Positions 37,574 to 46,063 of a DNA stretch of 64,000 bases are shown in pieces (positions within the stretch are counted from its first letter, which is position 1; every line of letters begins with the position of its first letter). The position numbers and the translations under genes were made by a program. Origin of the DNA: an uncultured Eubacteriales bacterium. GTDB taxonomy: Bacteria > Bacillota > Clostridia > Peptostreptococcales > Anaerovoracaceae. The stretch covers positions 62,001 to 126,000 of the forward strand of contig CASDYG010000004.1 in the NCBI GenBank assembly GCA_949285555.1, written 5' to 3'. The notes under the pieces are model-generated. The model did no database searches. It was not told the DNA's origin and saw nothing but the letters and a program-made list of their open reading frames with translations.

Positions 37574-37993
37574 TTATAAATCTAAAATATTCAGACCCGT
37601 ATCTTTACAAACCTTTCTATCAATCTGTCCATCAATTATGCGAATAAATATTTCGGCTGTAGCTGAAATATAAGCTTCATTGAGATGACCACCATAAGTC
37701 CTTCCACCTTCTCCACCTAGCACAGCGTGAAAGTGCCCATAGTATTTACCATCCTTTTGAGAAACATTCCCAACAATATTTACAATTTCCATTTCGCCCT
37801 GAAGAGTCGTCGGATAATACTTTTGCTCTTTCACCTTATAAAAGCCTAAAGTAGCGTGATCCGTAGCACCGATACCGGTCACTTCCGCAAGTTTTACATT
37901 CTCCTTTAAGCAGACCTCTTCAATGATGGTCAATAACTCATCACCCAACTCACCTCGCATAACGATGGTGTCATTAAATCTTTCGTATTTCAT
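37574..37993 (-). CDS. PPC/DUF296 domain protein
   Basis: A 139-residue single-domain protein of the PPC (plant and prokaryote conserved, DUF296) family. It has AEVTGIGATDHATLGFY, GNVSQKDGKYYGHFHAVL and GGHLNEAYISATAEIFI; the HFH and GGH histidines are the usual family metal site. In plants the domain is attached to AT-hooks, but stand-alone bacterial forms have no settled function. GAGAAG lies before the ATG. It appears monocistronic, with an upstream TATAAT at 38070-38075 and a poor -35. Confidence 0.8.
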   Translation of the reverse strand: MKYERFNDTIVMRGELGDELLTIIEEVCLKENVKLAEVTGIGATDHATLGFYKVKEQKYYPTTLQGEMEIVNIVGNVSQKDGKYYGHFHAVLGGEGGRTYGGHLNEAYISATAEIFIRIIDGQIDRKVCKDTGLNILDL

Positions 37994-38170
37994 CTTACTT
38001 CTCTAGTTACATTATTTTCTTAAACAACGAATCATAAATTCTGATTTTTAAAATTTGCCTAACATTTTTATTATACCCTAAATAAGATTTTAATACTAGA
38101 CTGTTTTTTAAAAAAAATAATAGTATAATATTTATATAAAATATAATTTGTAGTTAAAGATATTTTAAAA

Positions 38171-38257
38171 AGGAGGGTTGGTCCAATGTTTCATGCCAAT
38201 TTTTAATTAAAATATTTACTCTATGCTGCGTTGTTGAATAAAGAAAGGAAAACAACG
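38171..38257 (+). promoter_or_regulatory. Leader with six-codon peptide and RBS-loop hairpin
   Basis: AGGAGG (38171-38176) stands nine bases before ATG TTT CAT GCC AAT TTT TAA (38186-38206), a possible MFHANF leader peptide. Further on, CGTTGTT (38229-38235) and AACAACG (38251-38257) could form a stem with AAAGGAA in the loop, just before the small membrane gene. TATAAT sequences lie at 38124 and 38142. This suggests translation-coupled control but could be chance. Confidence 0.3.
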
Positions 38258-38267
38258 GTGATAAATT

Positions 38268-38531
38268 ATGAATAAAAGAAATGATATATTAACGACCATA
38301 TTGGCAATATTTGAGGTTTGCTACTTTGTTACATTTGCCATTTACACAACTTTACTAAAAAATAATAGTAAACTTTATTATGTAGTGATGGCAATGACTA
38401 TAATCTCCACACTTCTTCTACTGCTGGTTGGCCTCAAGCATAGGAGCTCAATCCCTTCTAAATCACTATATGTGATGTTCTGGATATTAACTCTTATGAT
38501 TGCCGTGGTATCCATATATAATTACCGCTAA
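38268..38531 (+). CDS. Small integral membrane protein (87 aa), unknown
   Basis: I do not recognise this protein. It has three hydrophobic segments (about 8-29, 37-57 and 66-84) joined by short basic loops, with no conserved motif apparent. A weak GGTGA site precedes the ATG, and a strong terminator begins about 30 bases after the stop, so it is a complete single-gene unit. The leader before it is unusual (see the entry at 38171). Confidence 0.6.
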   Translation: MNKRNDILTTILAIFEVCYFVTFAIYTTLLKNNSKLYYVVMAMTIISTLLLLLVGLKHRSSIPSKSLYVMFWILTLMIAVVSIYNYR

Positions 38532-38562
38532 AATACCCTCTATAAATGATTAAAGCAGAAAA

Positions 38563-38594
38563 GTCCATGGATATATCCATGGACCTATTTTTTC
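38563..38594. terminator. Terminator with perfect 22-base palindrome
   Basis: GTCCATGGATA (38563-38573) is followed at once by its exact complement TATCCATGGAC (38574-38584), then CTATTTTTTC. On the other strand TTTTC follows. It can end the small membrane gene and the convergent orr operon. Confidence 0.85.
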
Positions 38595-38646
38595 TACCTA
38601 CTTTTTGAAATGCTTCAGCTATACATATAGTCTTGATATAGCTAAA

Positions 38647-39729
38647 CTATTCAAATACTTTTTCAACATAAGGGCTTGTTGCCGCCTTGAGCATACCCCC
38701 ATAACCTAGCTTAAACTCAACGATATCGCCCAGTTTGTATTCGGAAGCCCTCGTTACATCAAGAATAATATGGTCGGAACTACCGCCCATAATTTCAATT
38801 CTTTCATCTAATGGTATCATGCTGTCAATATCCACATCCTGCTTGCCAACAGCAATAATTGCCCTCTTCATAATACCTCTGTCTTCATAGTACGGCTTTT
38901 GTCCAAAAGCATCGACCCCTACCTCTCCAATAGGAAGTGACGGCTTTTCTTTCAGCTCTACTATCTGAGCCTGAAGAATCAGTCCATCGTCACAGGTGCC
39001 ATCAATCTTAGTTTCATAAGCGGTATCGTTTCCTAAGAGGAATGATTCACCAAGTCTCAGATTATTTATTCCTTCTGGCATTTCTCCCTTTGGTATTAAA
39101 TATACTGAGCTGGAGTTCCCACCAGATACCATGCTCAATGTTACATTATATTCTCTTTCAATTTTCTCTGCTATTTCAACCAGCTGAGATAGATTATCAT
39201 TTTTAGGGATAATTGCACCATAGCATGTAAGGTTCACTCCAATACCATATAAATTTATATTCTCCATTTCCGCAATGGTTTTTATCGTTTCTTGAAGTTC
39301 CCCTTCATTTTTAAAGAAAACACCCTCTCTCAGGTCTCCCAGGTCCACCATAAGAAGTACGTCCTGAACCTTACCTAACTTTTTCGCTTCCTGATCTAGT
39401 GCTTTTATGGTCTCGATTTCGGAAATAAAGCACAGATCTACATGCTTTGCTACCATGGCAAGCTCACACATCATTGGAATTCTCAGCAGTACGGTCTTCT
39501 TACCAGCCATTCTTACCTTTGAAGAGAAGCTGGCTACATTTTTTATCCTTGAATCTGCAACAAAATCTACCTCTGAGCTTGATACCAAAATATCTATTAA
39601 TTTGGGATCCGCACACAGTGCTTTCGTAACAATCATGAGGCTGCAGCCCCCCTGTTCCTTAACAATCTTTGCTACCGCTTTTAGATTCTGACGTAGTTTG
39701 TCTTCTTTAATTAAAAGTTTTGGATACAT
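38647..39729 (-). CDS. orr: Ornithine racemase-like PLP enzyme (alanine racemase N-terminal family)
   Basis: A 360-residue fold-type III PLP enzyme. Lys36 or so in LMIVTKALCADP is the expected Schiff-base lysine. GVNLTCYGAI, MVSGGNSSSVYLIP and NNLRLGESFLLGND are typical of the ornithine racemase/YhfX-type branch rather than of dimeric alanine racemase. Ornithine racemase makes D-ornithine, the substrate of the B12- and PLP-dependent D-ornithine 4,5-aminomutase in oxidative ornithine fermentation. It directly follows a GlmL/MutL-type gene, as in Clostridium sticklandii-like ornithine clusters, but the aminomutase subunits (oraS, oraE) are not in this window. AGGAGA precedes the ATG. Confidence 0.82.
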   Translation of the reverse strand: MYPKLLIKEDKLRQNLKAVAKIVKEQGGCSLMIVTKALCADPKLIDILVSSSEVDFVADSRIKNVASFSSKVRMAGKKTVLLRIPMMCELAMVAKHVDLCFISEIETIKALDQEAKKLGKVQDVLLMVDLGDLREGVFFKNEGELQETIKTIAEMENINLYGIGVNLTCYGAIIPKNDNLSQLVEIAEKIEREYNVTLSMVSGGNSSSVYLIPKGEMPEGINNLRLGESFLLGNDTAYETKIDGTCDDGLILQAQIVELKEKPSLPIGEVGVDAFGQKPYYEDRGIMKRAIIAVGKQDVDIDSMIPLDERIEIMGGSSDHIILDVTRASEYKLGDIVEFKLGYGGMLKAATSPYVEKVFE

Positions 39730-39744
39730 ATCTTTCTCCTGTCT

Positions 39745-41460
39745 CTATTTTTTCTTGCTTCGTTCAAGAACTCTTTGTTTCATCGCACATACCTCAACTG
39801 AATGTGTTTCCTCTAATGTTCTTGGTTGTGTTCCCGCTATACGCTGACCTTTTTCGTTATGGGTCTTTGAGTCTGCTCTACGCTTCGGATCATTTTCACC
39901 ACCAATAGGCTCCTCTTCTTTATAGGCGCTCATATCATAACCCAGCTTTTCCATTTCTTCGATATGCTTTTTATATTGAGCATCTCTCTTCTCTGCCTCA
40001 GACTTTTCACGCGAAAGCTCGCGGACATGTAATGGCACATCATCAAAATCACTCGCTACAGCTACCCCCTCATCCTTATTTTCAGGGAATTTAAAGTCGA
40101 GTGATTTTTCCAAAAGACGAATAGCCGCTTCTCTATATTTAGTCGAAAGTACACCAAGTGATGCCATAATATAATCATTATCCACCAAAATTTTAGCATG
40201 TTGGCCTGGAAATAGAAGCATACCCGTTTCATTATGCTTAGCGATTTCCTCCATAATTTCCACTCTATGAGGCAGTCTTGTCAAGGCTCCCCCTGTTCCA
40301 ACAATGTATTGTACCTGTGTTAAATCCTTACCCTCTGCAATTGTACTTCGGCCTGAAGGACCATATATATACCTGATCTTTCCCGCATGCCTTTCAACTG
40401 CTCTTAGTACTGCTTCTTCTGTCAGTGTCTCTACCAGTTTTATTTCATCCTCTGTTTTTGGAATAGCTACATATGAATCTAAAGTTTTATCAAGATCTAT
40501 TCCCATCTGCTGGCACTTTTCTCTCAATTTTTCTTCACCAATAGATTCAATAACCTTCATTCTATTCACATATACGCCTAAGTCACCTTCTACAGTTCTC
40601 TTTGCCTTAGGCTCTGGAGCAACAAGCACTCTTGCAACCTGATCACTTTCCGTAGCGACAGAATGTAAGTCGGTGGTTGCTCCTCCCACATCAAGGACTA
40701 TTAAATCTCCAATGCAATCATATAAAAGCTTTGTGCACTCCATTACAGCACCTGGGGTAGGTATTATAGGGCCTTTAACCATTTCTCTTACATGCTCCAT
40801 ACCCGGGGCATGAGTTATGTGTTGTTCAAAAGCATCCTGAATCACTCTACGGCATGGCTCTACATTTAGCGTATCAATTTTTGGATATACGTTCTCTACC
40901 TGATATAACTTATTTCCACTTTCTTCGTCAAAAATAAGCTCCATCTCTTCCCTATTTTCTACATTTCCTGCATATATAATAGGAACCTTTATATCCATAG
41001 AGCGAATCATTTCTGCATTATATATTGCTGTATCTCGCTCACCGTAATCCACACCACCAGCTATGAGAATCAAATTCGGATTAATTTCCTTTATCTTTTT
41101 TAAATCTGTCCTTCGAAGCTTACCCGCTGTTACATAATGAAGGATACCTCCGGCTCCCAGTGCAGCTTCCCTGGCAGCTTTTGCAGTCATATCATACACA
41201 AGGCCGTGTACAGTCATTTTAAGTCCGCCTGCGGCAGATGAAGTTGCAAGCATTTCATCATATGTAATCTCATCTATGCCCTTATTTTTACAAAGATCAT
41301 CAATGGCTCCCTGAAGCCCTATTCTAACATCGCCATCAAGTACGGATGTCGGTGCCTGTCCTTGCCCCCAAAATACAGGATTATCCGTATTTAAATCCTT
41401 AAAGGCATTGACTACCGTTGTTGTTGAGCCTATCTCAGCTACCAGAACATCAATATGCAT
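39745..41460 (-). CDS. GlmL/MutL-family ATPase (reactivation factor of B12-dependent mutase)
   Basis: A 571-residue actin/Hsp70-fold protein of the GlmL/MutL family. The two phosphate loops are VAEIGSTTTVVNAF (residues 7-20) and LIVLDVGGATTDLHSV (about 255-270). LILIAGGVDYGERD and VQYIVGTGGALTRLPHR are typical of the family. Members sit beside glutamate mutase and ornithine aminomutase genes and are thought to reactivate the B12 enzyme. The last 90 residues are a charged tail, longer than in glutamate-mutase GlmL. AAGGAGG lies before the ATG, and orr follows 15 bases after the stop. It should not be confused with the DNA-repair protein MutL. Confidence 0.85.
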   Translation of the reverse strand: MHIDVLVAEIGSTTTVVNAFKDLNTDNPVFWGQGQAPTSVLDGDVRIGLQGAIDDLCKNKGIDEITYDEMLATSSAAGGLKMTVHGLVYDMTAKAAREAALGAGGILHYVTAGKLRRTDLKKIKEINPNLILIAGGVDYGERDTAIYNAEMIRSMDIKVPIIYAGNVENREEMELIFDEESGNKLYQVENVYPKIDTLNVEPCRRVIQDAFEQHITHAPGMEHVREMVKGPIIPTPGAVMECTKLLYDCIGDLIVLDVGGATTDLHSVATESDQVARVLVAPEPKAKRTVEGDLGVYVNRMKVIESIGEEKLREKCQQMGIDLDKTLDSYVAIPKTEDEIKLVETLTEEAVLRAVERHAGKIRYIYGPSGRSTIAEGKDLTQVQYIVGTGGALTRLPHRVEIMEEIAKHNETGMLLFPGQHAKILVDNDYIMASLGVLSTKYREAAIRLLEKSLDFKFPENKDEGVAVASDFDDVPLHVRELSREKSEAEKRDAQYKKHIEEMEKLGYDMSAYKEEEPIGGENDPKRRADSKTHNEKGQRIAGTQPRTLEETHSVEVCAMKQRVLERSKKK

Positions 41461-41544
41461 AAACCCTCCTTAAATCAGTCTTACATAAATATTGTCGGAC
41501 TTTTACATCCTATATACAAAAATACCTTATTACTCTTTGTCTTC

Positions 41545-41575
41545 ATTTTACCATATAAGCTAAGATTTTTGTCAA
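41545..41575 (-). promoter_or_regulatory. Promoter of glmL-orr, flanked by an inverted repeat
   Basis: On the complement strand TTGACA (41570-41575) precedes TAAAAT (41545-41550) by 19 bases, with TGG before the -10. TAAGCTA (41556-41562) and TAGCTTA (41577-41583) form a 7-base inverted repeat around the -35, a possible operator. Confidence 0.45.
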
Positions 41576-41619
41576 CTAGCTTAAGATAACTTTTCTTTTA
41601 TAAGCCAGTCACAGCAGCT

Positions 41620-42330
41620 TCATAAATCATCTATATTACTTTCCATAATTGGATGATGGGCAACCACCTTACTATCCTCCAGCTCAAGTACATATCCTTG
41701 TGCCGGCTCCGGTATGTATTTCCAAATATTACCCGCTTCATCAGGGAATAGAATATTCAGCAGCATGGATATACTACCTCCATGACATACAACAAGCGAT
41801 GTAAATGGCATTTCATTTCCATTATCAGCTTCATACAGATTTGATATATCTGTGCCATTATCTCCTGCCTTTTCTGCCATTTCTTTATATTTCAATGTCA
41901 TCCCGTTAGCATGCATGCTCAAAAGTTCATTTATTCCATGAGAAATTCTATTCTTAAATTCCTGCTTGCTCTCCCCACCAGGTGGCTTTAGTCTTCCTTC
42001 CTCATCATGCGCCCAGTCCATAAAGCCATCCATGTTTTTTAACTGGTTAAAGGTGTGGCATTCCCACTTGCCAAAGTTTATTTCCTTTAGATTTTCTATA
42101 GCTACAGCTGTTTCTAATGCTAATGGATTGATATGGGCAAGTGTCTGCTTTGTACGAAGCATACCTGTAGTAAAGTAAAGGTCTGCTAAAGGATATATAC
42201 CACGCTTCGCATACTCTTTAACTCTGACAATGCCGTTATCCGTAAGTGGTATATCAGTCGCCCCGTAATACCAACCTTTTTCATTTCCCTCCGTCAAGCT
42301 ATGTCTAATTAAAATAATTCTGCTGTTCAT
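41620..42330 (-). CDS. Histidine phosphatase, probable alpha-ribazole phosphatase (CobC-like)
   Basis: A 236-residue phosphoglycerate-mutase-type histidine phosphatase. ILIRHSLTEGN has the catalytic His (the usual RHG is RHS here). TDIPLTDNG, FGKWECHTFNQL and VVCHGGSISMLL supply the rest of the active site. In a run of cobU-, cobS- and cobT-type genes it most likely removes the 5' phosphate in nucleotide-loop assembly of cobalamin. That assignment is by context; many family members are general phosphatases. It has a region of about 35 extra residues before the last motif. Confidence 0.75.
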   Translation of the reverse strand: MNSRIILIRHSLTEGNEKGWYYGATDIPLTDNGIVRVKEYAKRGIYPLADLYFTTGMLRTKQTLAHINPLALETAVAIENLKEINFGKWECHTFNQLKNMDGFMDWAHDEEGRLKPPGGESKQEFKNRISHGINELLSMHANGMTLKYKEMAEKAGDNGTDISNLYEADNGNEMPFTSLVVCHGGSISMLLNILFPDEAGNIWKYIPEPAQGYVLELEDSKVVAHHPIMESNIDDL

Positions 42331-42443
42331 TCTTTATCCCTACCTTGATTTCGGCTATTTCTAAATGCACGCACGTTCCTTTAGATCATAAAAGTTTATA
42401 TAAATTTTGGAGAATGGATCAAACATTAGATGATATATACTAT

Positions 42444-42959
42444 TTACGCGTCAATTCGTTTCCCAATCCCTACAAAAACTCTGTAAACTTCTTTTGCAAC
42501 ACCTGCCAATTTTATGAGAAGCCTGCCATTTGCCTCACGCCAGTTGCGTTCCTCCACATCCATGGGCACAAGCCCTTGAGATATATCCTCGCCTATTAGT
42601 ATATAGCCTTGTAATAGATTCTTCATAGATTCAAATAAAAGCTGTTCATCTATCACATCTTCATTTTTAACAACATATTTACTTATATGGTGAAGTCCTG
42701 TAAATACTTTATAATTATTATCTGCCAAGCAGTCAGAAAGTTCCTGTATCAGGTGCTTTGTCATCTCGATGGATATGTCGTCATCTACCTTTTTTTTATT
42801 TCTAATAGATTCTTTAGCTACAGAGAGTCTATCCTCATATTTAACTTCAAAGCTGTCTAATACCCTGCGGGCATGAAAAAATTCGTCGTCCTTTACAAGA
42901 AACTTGGTTCTTGTCCATTTTTCTTTTCCCTGATATGCTCCCCCTATTACTAATATCAT
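42444..42959 (-). CDS. CobU-like protein, divergent (adenosylcobinamide kinase family)
   Basis: A 171-residue protein that resembles the adenosylcobinamide kinase/guanylyltransferase CobU at both ends. MILVIGGAYQGKEKW matches the N-terminal P-loop (usual form GGxRSGKS) but lacks the Ser. GLVPMDVEERNWREANGRLLIKL matches the conserved end (usual GIVPENxxARxFRDxxGRLNQ). The middle is divergent, with no GTP-binding His clearly visible. A second CobU-like gene lies at 44049. The cobS gene is between them. It may be a specialised or partly inactive kinase. GAGGAG precedes the ATG. Confidence 0.65.
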   Translation of the reverse strand: MILVIGGAYQGKEKWTRTKFLVKDDEFFHARRVLDSFEVKYEDRLSVAKESIRNKKKVDDDISIEMTKHLIQELSDCLADNNYKVFTGLHHISKYVVKNEDVIDEQLLFESMKNLLQGYILIGEDISQGLVPMDVEERNWREANGRLLIKLAGVAKEVYRVFVGIGKRIDA

Positions 42960-43121
42960 ATTCTCCTCGTTACATATTCTCTTACTAAATGAAATGCTTT
43001 AATCATGCTTTCAGCTCTATCAAATAACAATTACTGTATTACCTTGCCACTATATTACTTCACCAATAATCACTTCAAAAATAATCACTTCTGCCTTCAT
43101 ATTATTGCCAGCTTCATACTT

Positions 43122-43970
43122 CTATGCGCCCATGAATAATATTAAAGCTGCAAGACCCACCAGCTCACTTATACAAATTGTATATCCGGCTATATCGCCA
43201 TTCATCATTTTCAGATTATGCCTGCAAAATGCACATGATAAAAACGACGAAATGCCCACAGCAATAAAAGTGGTACCTACTGGAATCAGTTGACTTATGA
43301 TTTCATCGGTGTAGCTATATTGTAATATAAAAAATCCACGGACTGCTACGTAGATGGCTAATATGAATATTGTTAATAATATTAGAACTTTTCTTGCCTC
43401 CGACCTTGCCTTTCCGATTTCTTTTTCTTCTCCACCAGAATATTGGCTTGTATCGCCAGCTTTATAGCAGGTTACCCATAGTCCACCAAAGGCCCTGCTA
43501 CTTACGAACACTAATGGCAGTAAGGTGAGATCCACCCTTGTTACAAGGGTAACATGTACTACTAAATACATAATCATTAACATTGCCAAATGTATTACCG
43601 CAAAGGCTCCCACATGTGAATCTTTTAAGATTTCCTGCCTTTGAACAAGAGGCTTCCTGGAGAAAATTGCATCGCTGCAATCCATAAATCCATCCAAATG
43701 AAATCCACCACTTGCTAAAAATGGAAATGTAAAAGAGAACAAAAGAATAATGGCATATAAAAGTTGCTGAGGATTCCCCGTAGGTATAAAGTTGTTCCAA
43801 ATAGAATATAGCGCATATAGAATTAAGGCATATATTAGCCCTAATATCAACCCAACTGCGGGCAAAAAACCAAGCCTTAGAAAAATATACTTTTTATCCC
43901 ATTTTTTAACTGGGCATGGTATTGCTAAAAAAGTGCCCCAAGCCATAAAAAAGCTAGTTATATATTTCAT
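43122..43970 (-). CDS. cobS: Adenosylcobinamide-GDP ribazoletransferase CobS
   Basis: A 282-residue polytopic membrane enzyme joining adenosylcobinamide-GDP and alpha-ribazole(-phosphate), the last step of cobalamin synthesis. Family features are the opening FFMAWGTFLAIPCPVKKW, GGFHLDGFMDCSDAIFSRK (Asp-rich catalytic region), EILKDSHVGAFAV and about six hydrophobic helices. GAGGAA precedes the ATG. It is flanked by two CobU-like genes and belongs with cobT upstream. Confidence 0.92.
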   Translation of the reverse strand: MKYITSFFMAWGTFLAIPCPVKKWDKKYIFLRLGFLPAVGLILGLIYALILYALYSIWNNFIPTGNPQQLLYAIILLFSFTFPFLASGGFHLDGFMDCSDAIFSRKPLVQRQEILKDSHVGAFAVIHLAMLMIMYLVVHVTLVTRVDLTLLPLVFVSSRAFGGLWVTCYKAGDTSQYSGGEEKEIGKARSEARKVLILLTIFILAIYVAVRGFFILQYSYTDEIISQLIPVGTTFIAVGISSFLSCAFCRHNLKMMNGDIAGYTICISELVGLAALILFMGA

Positions 43971-44048
43971 TTTAGTTCCTCTGTTAAGGTTTTTTGAATA
44001 AGTTTTAAAAAAGCATCAATTCATCTATCACATAAATACTATTTCTAT

Positions 44049-44594
44049 TTATTGTGTGTGCCAAATTTGTGGTATACCTGCTGACACTTCAATGACCTCA
44101 TTACTCATGGCAGCTGTAAGCTGATCCATATGTGCAAGAGTTTTTTTGTAGTTTTCTGTAATGTCATCATATCGGCTTCCGCCATATAAATAGTCGCTGA
44201 CTACTACCCAGCAGCTTGCATTTTCCAAGAAATATTTAAGCTGATTGGATAGCTGCCCTTGTATATCTAAATTCATTTCCCCTGTAGGTGGAAACATCTC
44301 ATTTGCTGTTAATGCTGTCAAGCTGTCCAGTAAAAACACACCCTCTTTTGGAGCCCTGTCAAATATCTTATGGATATTTAGTGGTTGTTCTACTGTAATA
44401 AACCCCCATCCATCTCTTTCCTGAAGATGCCTTTTTATCCTGCGTTCATCCTCTTCGTCATGAGGAATCATAGTGGCAACATAAAAAAGTGGCAAGCTAA
44501 GTATAGATGCAAGCTCAGATGCCCTCTTTTGAGCATACATAGATTTTCCGTTTTTACATCCTCCACTTATAAAAATTTTTTTACTCTTCAGCAT
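44049..44594 (-). CDS. cobU: CobU-type bifunctional adenosylcobinamide kinase/guanylyltransferase
   Basis: A 181-residue CobU-family protein. The P-loop is FISGGCKNGKSMYAQKRA, followed by YVATMIPHDEEDERRIKRHLQERDGWGFITVEQP, which carries the conserved RIxxHxxxR region with the guanylylated His. FLLDSLTALTANEMF matches the family LLDCLTLWLTN segment. The next conserved segment is VVSDYLYGGSRYD instead of VSNEVGxGIVP, so the enzyme is somewhat divergent. The frame is open to 44648, but AAGGAAG places the start at the ATG at 44594. A 248-base gap with direct repeats separates it from cobT. Confidence 0.8.
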   Translation of the reverse strand: MLKSKKIFISGGCKNGKSMYAQKRASELASILSLPLFYVATMIPHDEEDERRIKRHLQERDGWGFITVEQPLNIHKIFDRAPKEGVFLLDSLTALTANEMFPPTGEMNLDIQGQLSNQLKYFLENASCWVVVSDYLYGGSRYDDITENYKKTLAHMDQLTAAMSNEVIEVSAGIPQIWHTQ

Positions 44595-44728
44595 TTTATC
44601 TTCCTTCATTTTAACAGGCATCCCCATAGCATATTGTCTACATATCATTTATTTCAAATGACCCATATAAATCACTATATAGTATGATACACATTAAACC
44701 TTAGATCTTTAAATAAATCATTAAACAC

Positions 44729-44824
44729 TAATCGTCAATTTGCAATAGGTATTAAATTGTTTGTAAAATCATATACCGGTTTAGTAAAATTGAGTAATTT
44801 CATAATTAATCGTTAATTTGCAAT
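44729..44824. repeat. 18-base direct repeat in the cobT-cobU gap
   Basis: TAATCGTCAATTTGCAAT (44729-44746) and TAATCGTTAATTTGCAAT (44807-44824) differ at one base and are 78 bases apart. They lie in a noncoding stretch (44649-44896) with no other feature I can see. Paired sites at this spacing could bind a regulator of cobU-cobS. Confidence 0.5.
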
Positions 44825-44896
44825 GAAGCTATGTCATTGCTGTTTCCTGCCTGAAATCAACTACCTGTTATAGTTTTCTAACTATCTATTACTCTT

Positions 44897-46063
44897 TTAA
44901 ATTAAATTTTTTTCTCGTATTTCTTCCAAATATTCTGCGTCTATTCCTCCTTCATCTAATGTATACATTAGATTCATAGTGGCAGTTGCAGCCTCTAAGA
45001 CTTTAAAGGCAATAGGGCATCCACTTCCTTCTCCAAGATGCATACCCAGATTTACCATAGGCTGAAGACTTAGCTCTTTCATGATTTTCTGATATCCAGG
45101 TTCCTTTGACATATGTGACGGGAACATAAACTCTTTACTAAGTGGAGCAATTCTACTGGCAACAAGAGCAGCAATTGCAGATATAAACCCGTCAATGACT
45201 ACAGGAAGCCTGTAAATAGCTGCTCCTATATACGCTCCTGCCATAGCTACAATATCAAAGCCACCGATTCGTGCTAGTATCTCTAAAATATCTTTACCCC
45301 TGCACTCCTTAGATACCTTATCTACAATTTCGATTTTTTTATTAAGTCCCTGGTCATTTAGTCCGCCGCCTCTGCCAACAGCTTCAACTCCTGTAGTATC
45401 CGTAAGTGAACAAAGGAGGGCAGAGGACGTGGAGGTGTTGCCGATACCCATTTCGCCTATGCCCATGACCTCCACGCCGGCACTTGCCAGTGCCTGGGCG
45501 GACTGAATGCCAGTCAGGAGGCACCTGAGTACTGTTTCAATGCTCATGGCATTTTCCTTTGCAAAATTTTTCGTCCCTTTTCCCATGCTCCTATTTATGA
45601 TTTTCTCACTGATTCTACCGGATTGCACCATTTCACTTTCATATAAGCCCTTTGGTATGTCCATTGCAACTCCCATATCCATTACCAATAAATCAATACC
45701 AAAATATCTGGCCATGGAGCTTACACCGGTGATTCCTTTAGTGAAGTTTATTGTCTGGCTAAGTGTCACAGACTGGGGTGCCGAAGCTACCCCTTCCTCC
45801 ACCACACCATTATCTGCACACATGATTACGATTGCCTGTTTTTTGACTCTGTTTTTGATTTCTCCACTGATACCAGCAAGCCTGACAGACATATCCTCAA
45901 GTGCACCCAAACTCTTAGGAGGCTTAGCAAGATAATCCTGTCTTCGCCTTGCAGCCGCCATTGCTCTTTCATTTAGTGGCTGTATCCTTGCAACCATCTC
46001 ATCTAATTCCTTCTTTAAGTCGTGGACATCTCTACCTGCCCACTGTAATTCCCATTCCTGCAA
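44897..46063 (-). CDS. cobT: Nicotinate-nucleotide-dimethylbenzimidazole phosphoribosyltransferase CobT
   Basis: CobT activates the lower ligand base as alpha-ribazole phosphate. The product of about 388 residues has KPPKSLGALEDMSVRLAGI, MCADNGVVEEGVASAPQSVT, GIGEMGIGNTSTSSALL, DGFISAIAALVA and the catalytic Glu in GMHLGEGSGCPIAF. There is an N-terminal extension of about 35 residues. The first ATG is at 46081, but it has no ribosome site, while GAGGAGG lies five bases before an in-frame TTG at 46063, which I take as the start. It leads the cobT-cobU-cobS-cobU'-cobC series. Confidence 0.93.
   Translation of the reverse strand: MQEWELQWAGRDVHDLKKELDEMVARIQPLNERAMAAARRRQDYLAKPPKSLGALEDMSVRLAGISGEIKNRVKKQAIVIMCADNGVVEEGVASAPQSVTLSQTINFTKGITGVSSMARYFGIDLLVMDMGVAMDIPKGLYESEMVQSGRISEKIINRSMGKGTKNFAKENAMSIETVLRCLLTGIQSAQALASAGVEVMGIGEMGIGNTSTSSALLCSLTDTTGVEAVGRGGGLNDQGLNKKIEIVDKVSKECRGKDILEILARIGGFDIVAMAGAYIGAAIYRLPVVIDGFISAIAALVASRIAPLSKEFMFPSHMSKEPGYQKIMKELSLQPMVNLGMHLGEGSGCPIAFKVLEAATATMNLMYTLDEGGIDAEYLEEIREKNLI

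Noticed and set aside
39745-41460. Annotation as DNA mismatch repair protein MutL
   Set aside because: The sequence has the actin-fold loops of the GlmL/MutL reactivase family, not the GHKL ATPase motifs of mismatch-repair MutL.
44649-44896. Cobalamin riboswitch in the cobT-cobU gap
   Set aside because: No B12-box core or matching stems were found; only the direct repeat stands out. The gap before cobT (46082-46219) also lacks one.
45507-45935. Plus-strand open frame of 142 codons inside cobT
   Set aside because: It is opposite the conserved CobT motifs and has no ribosome site.
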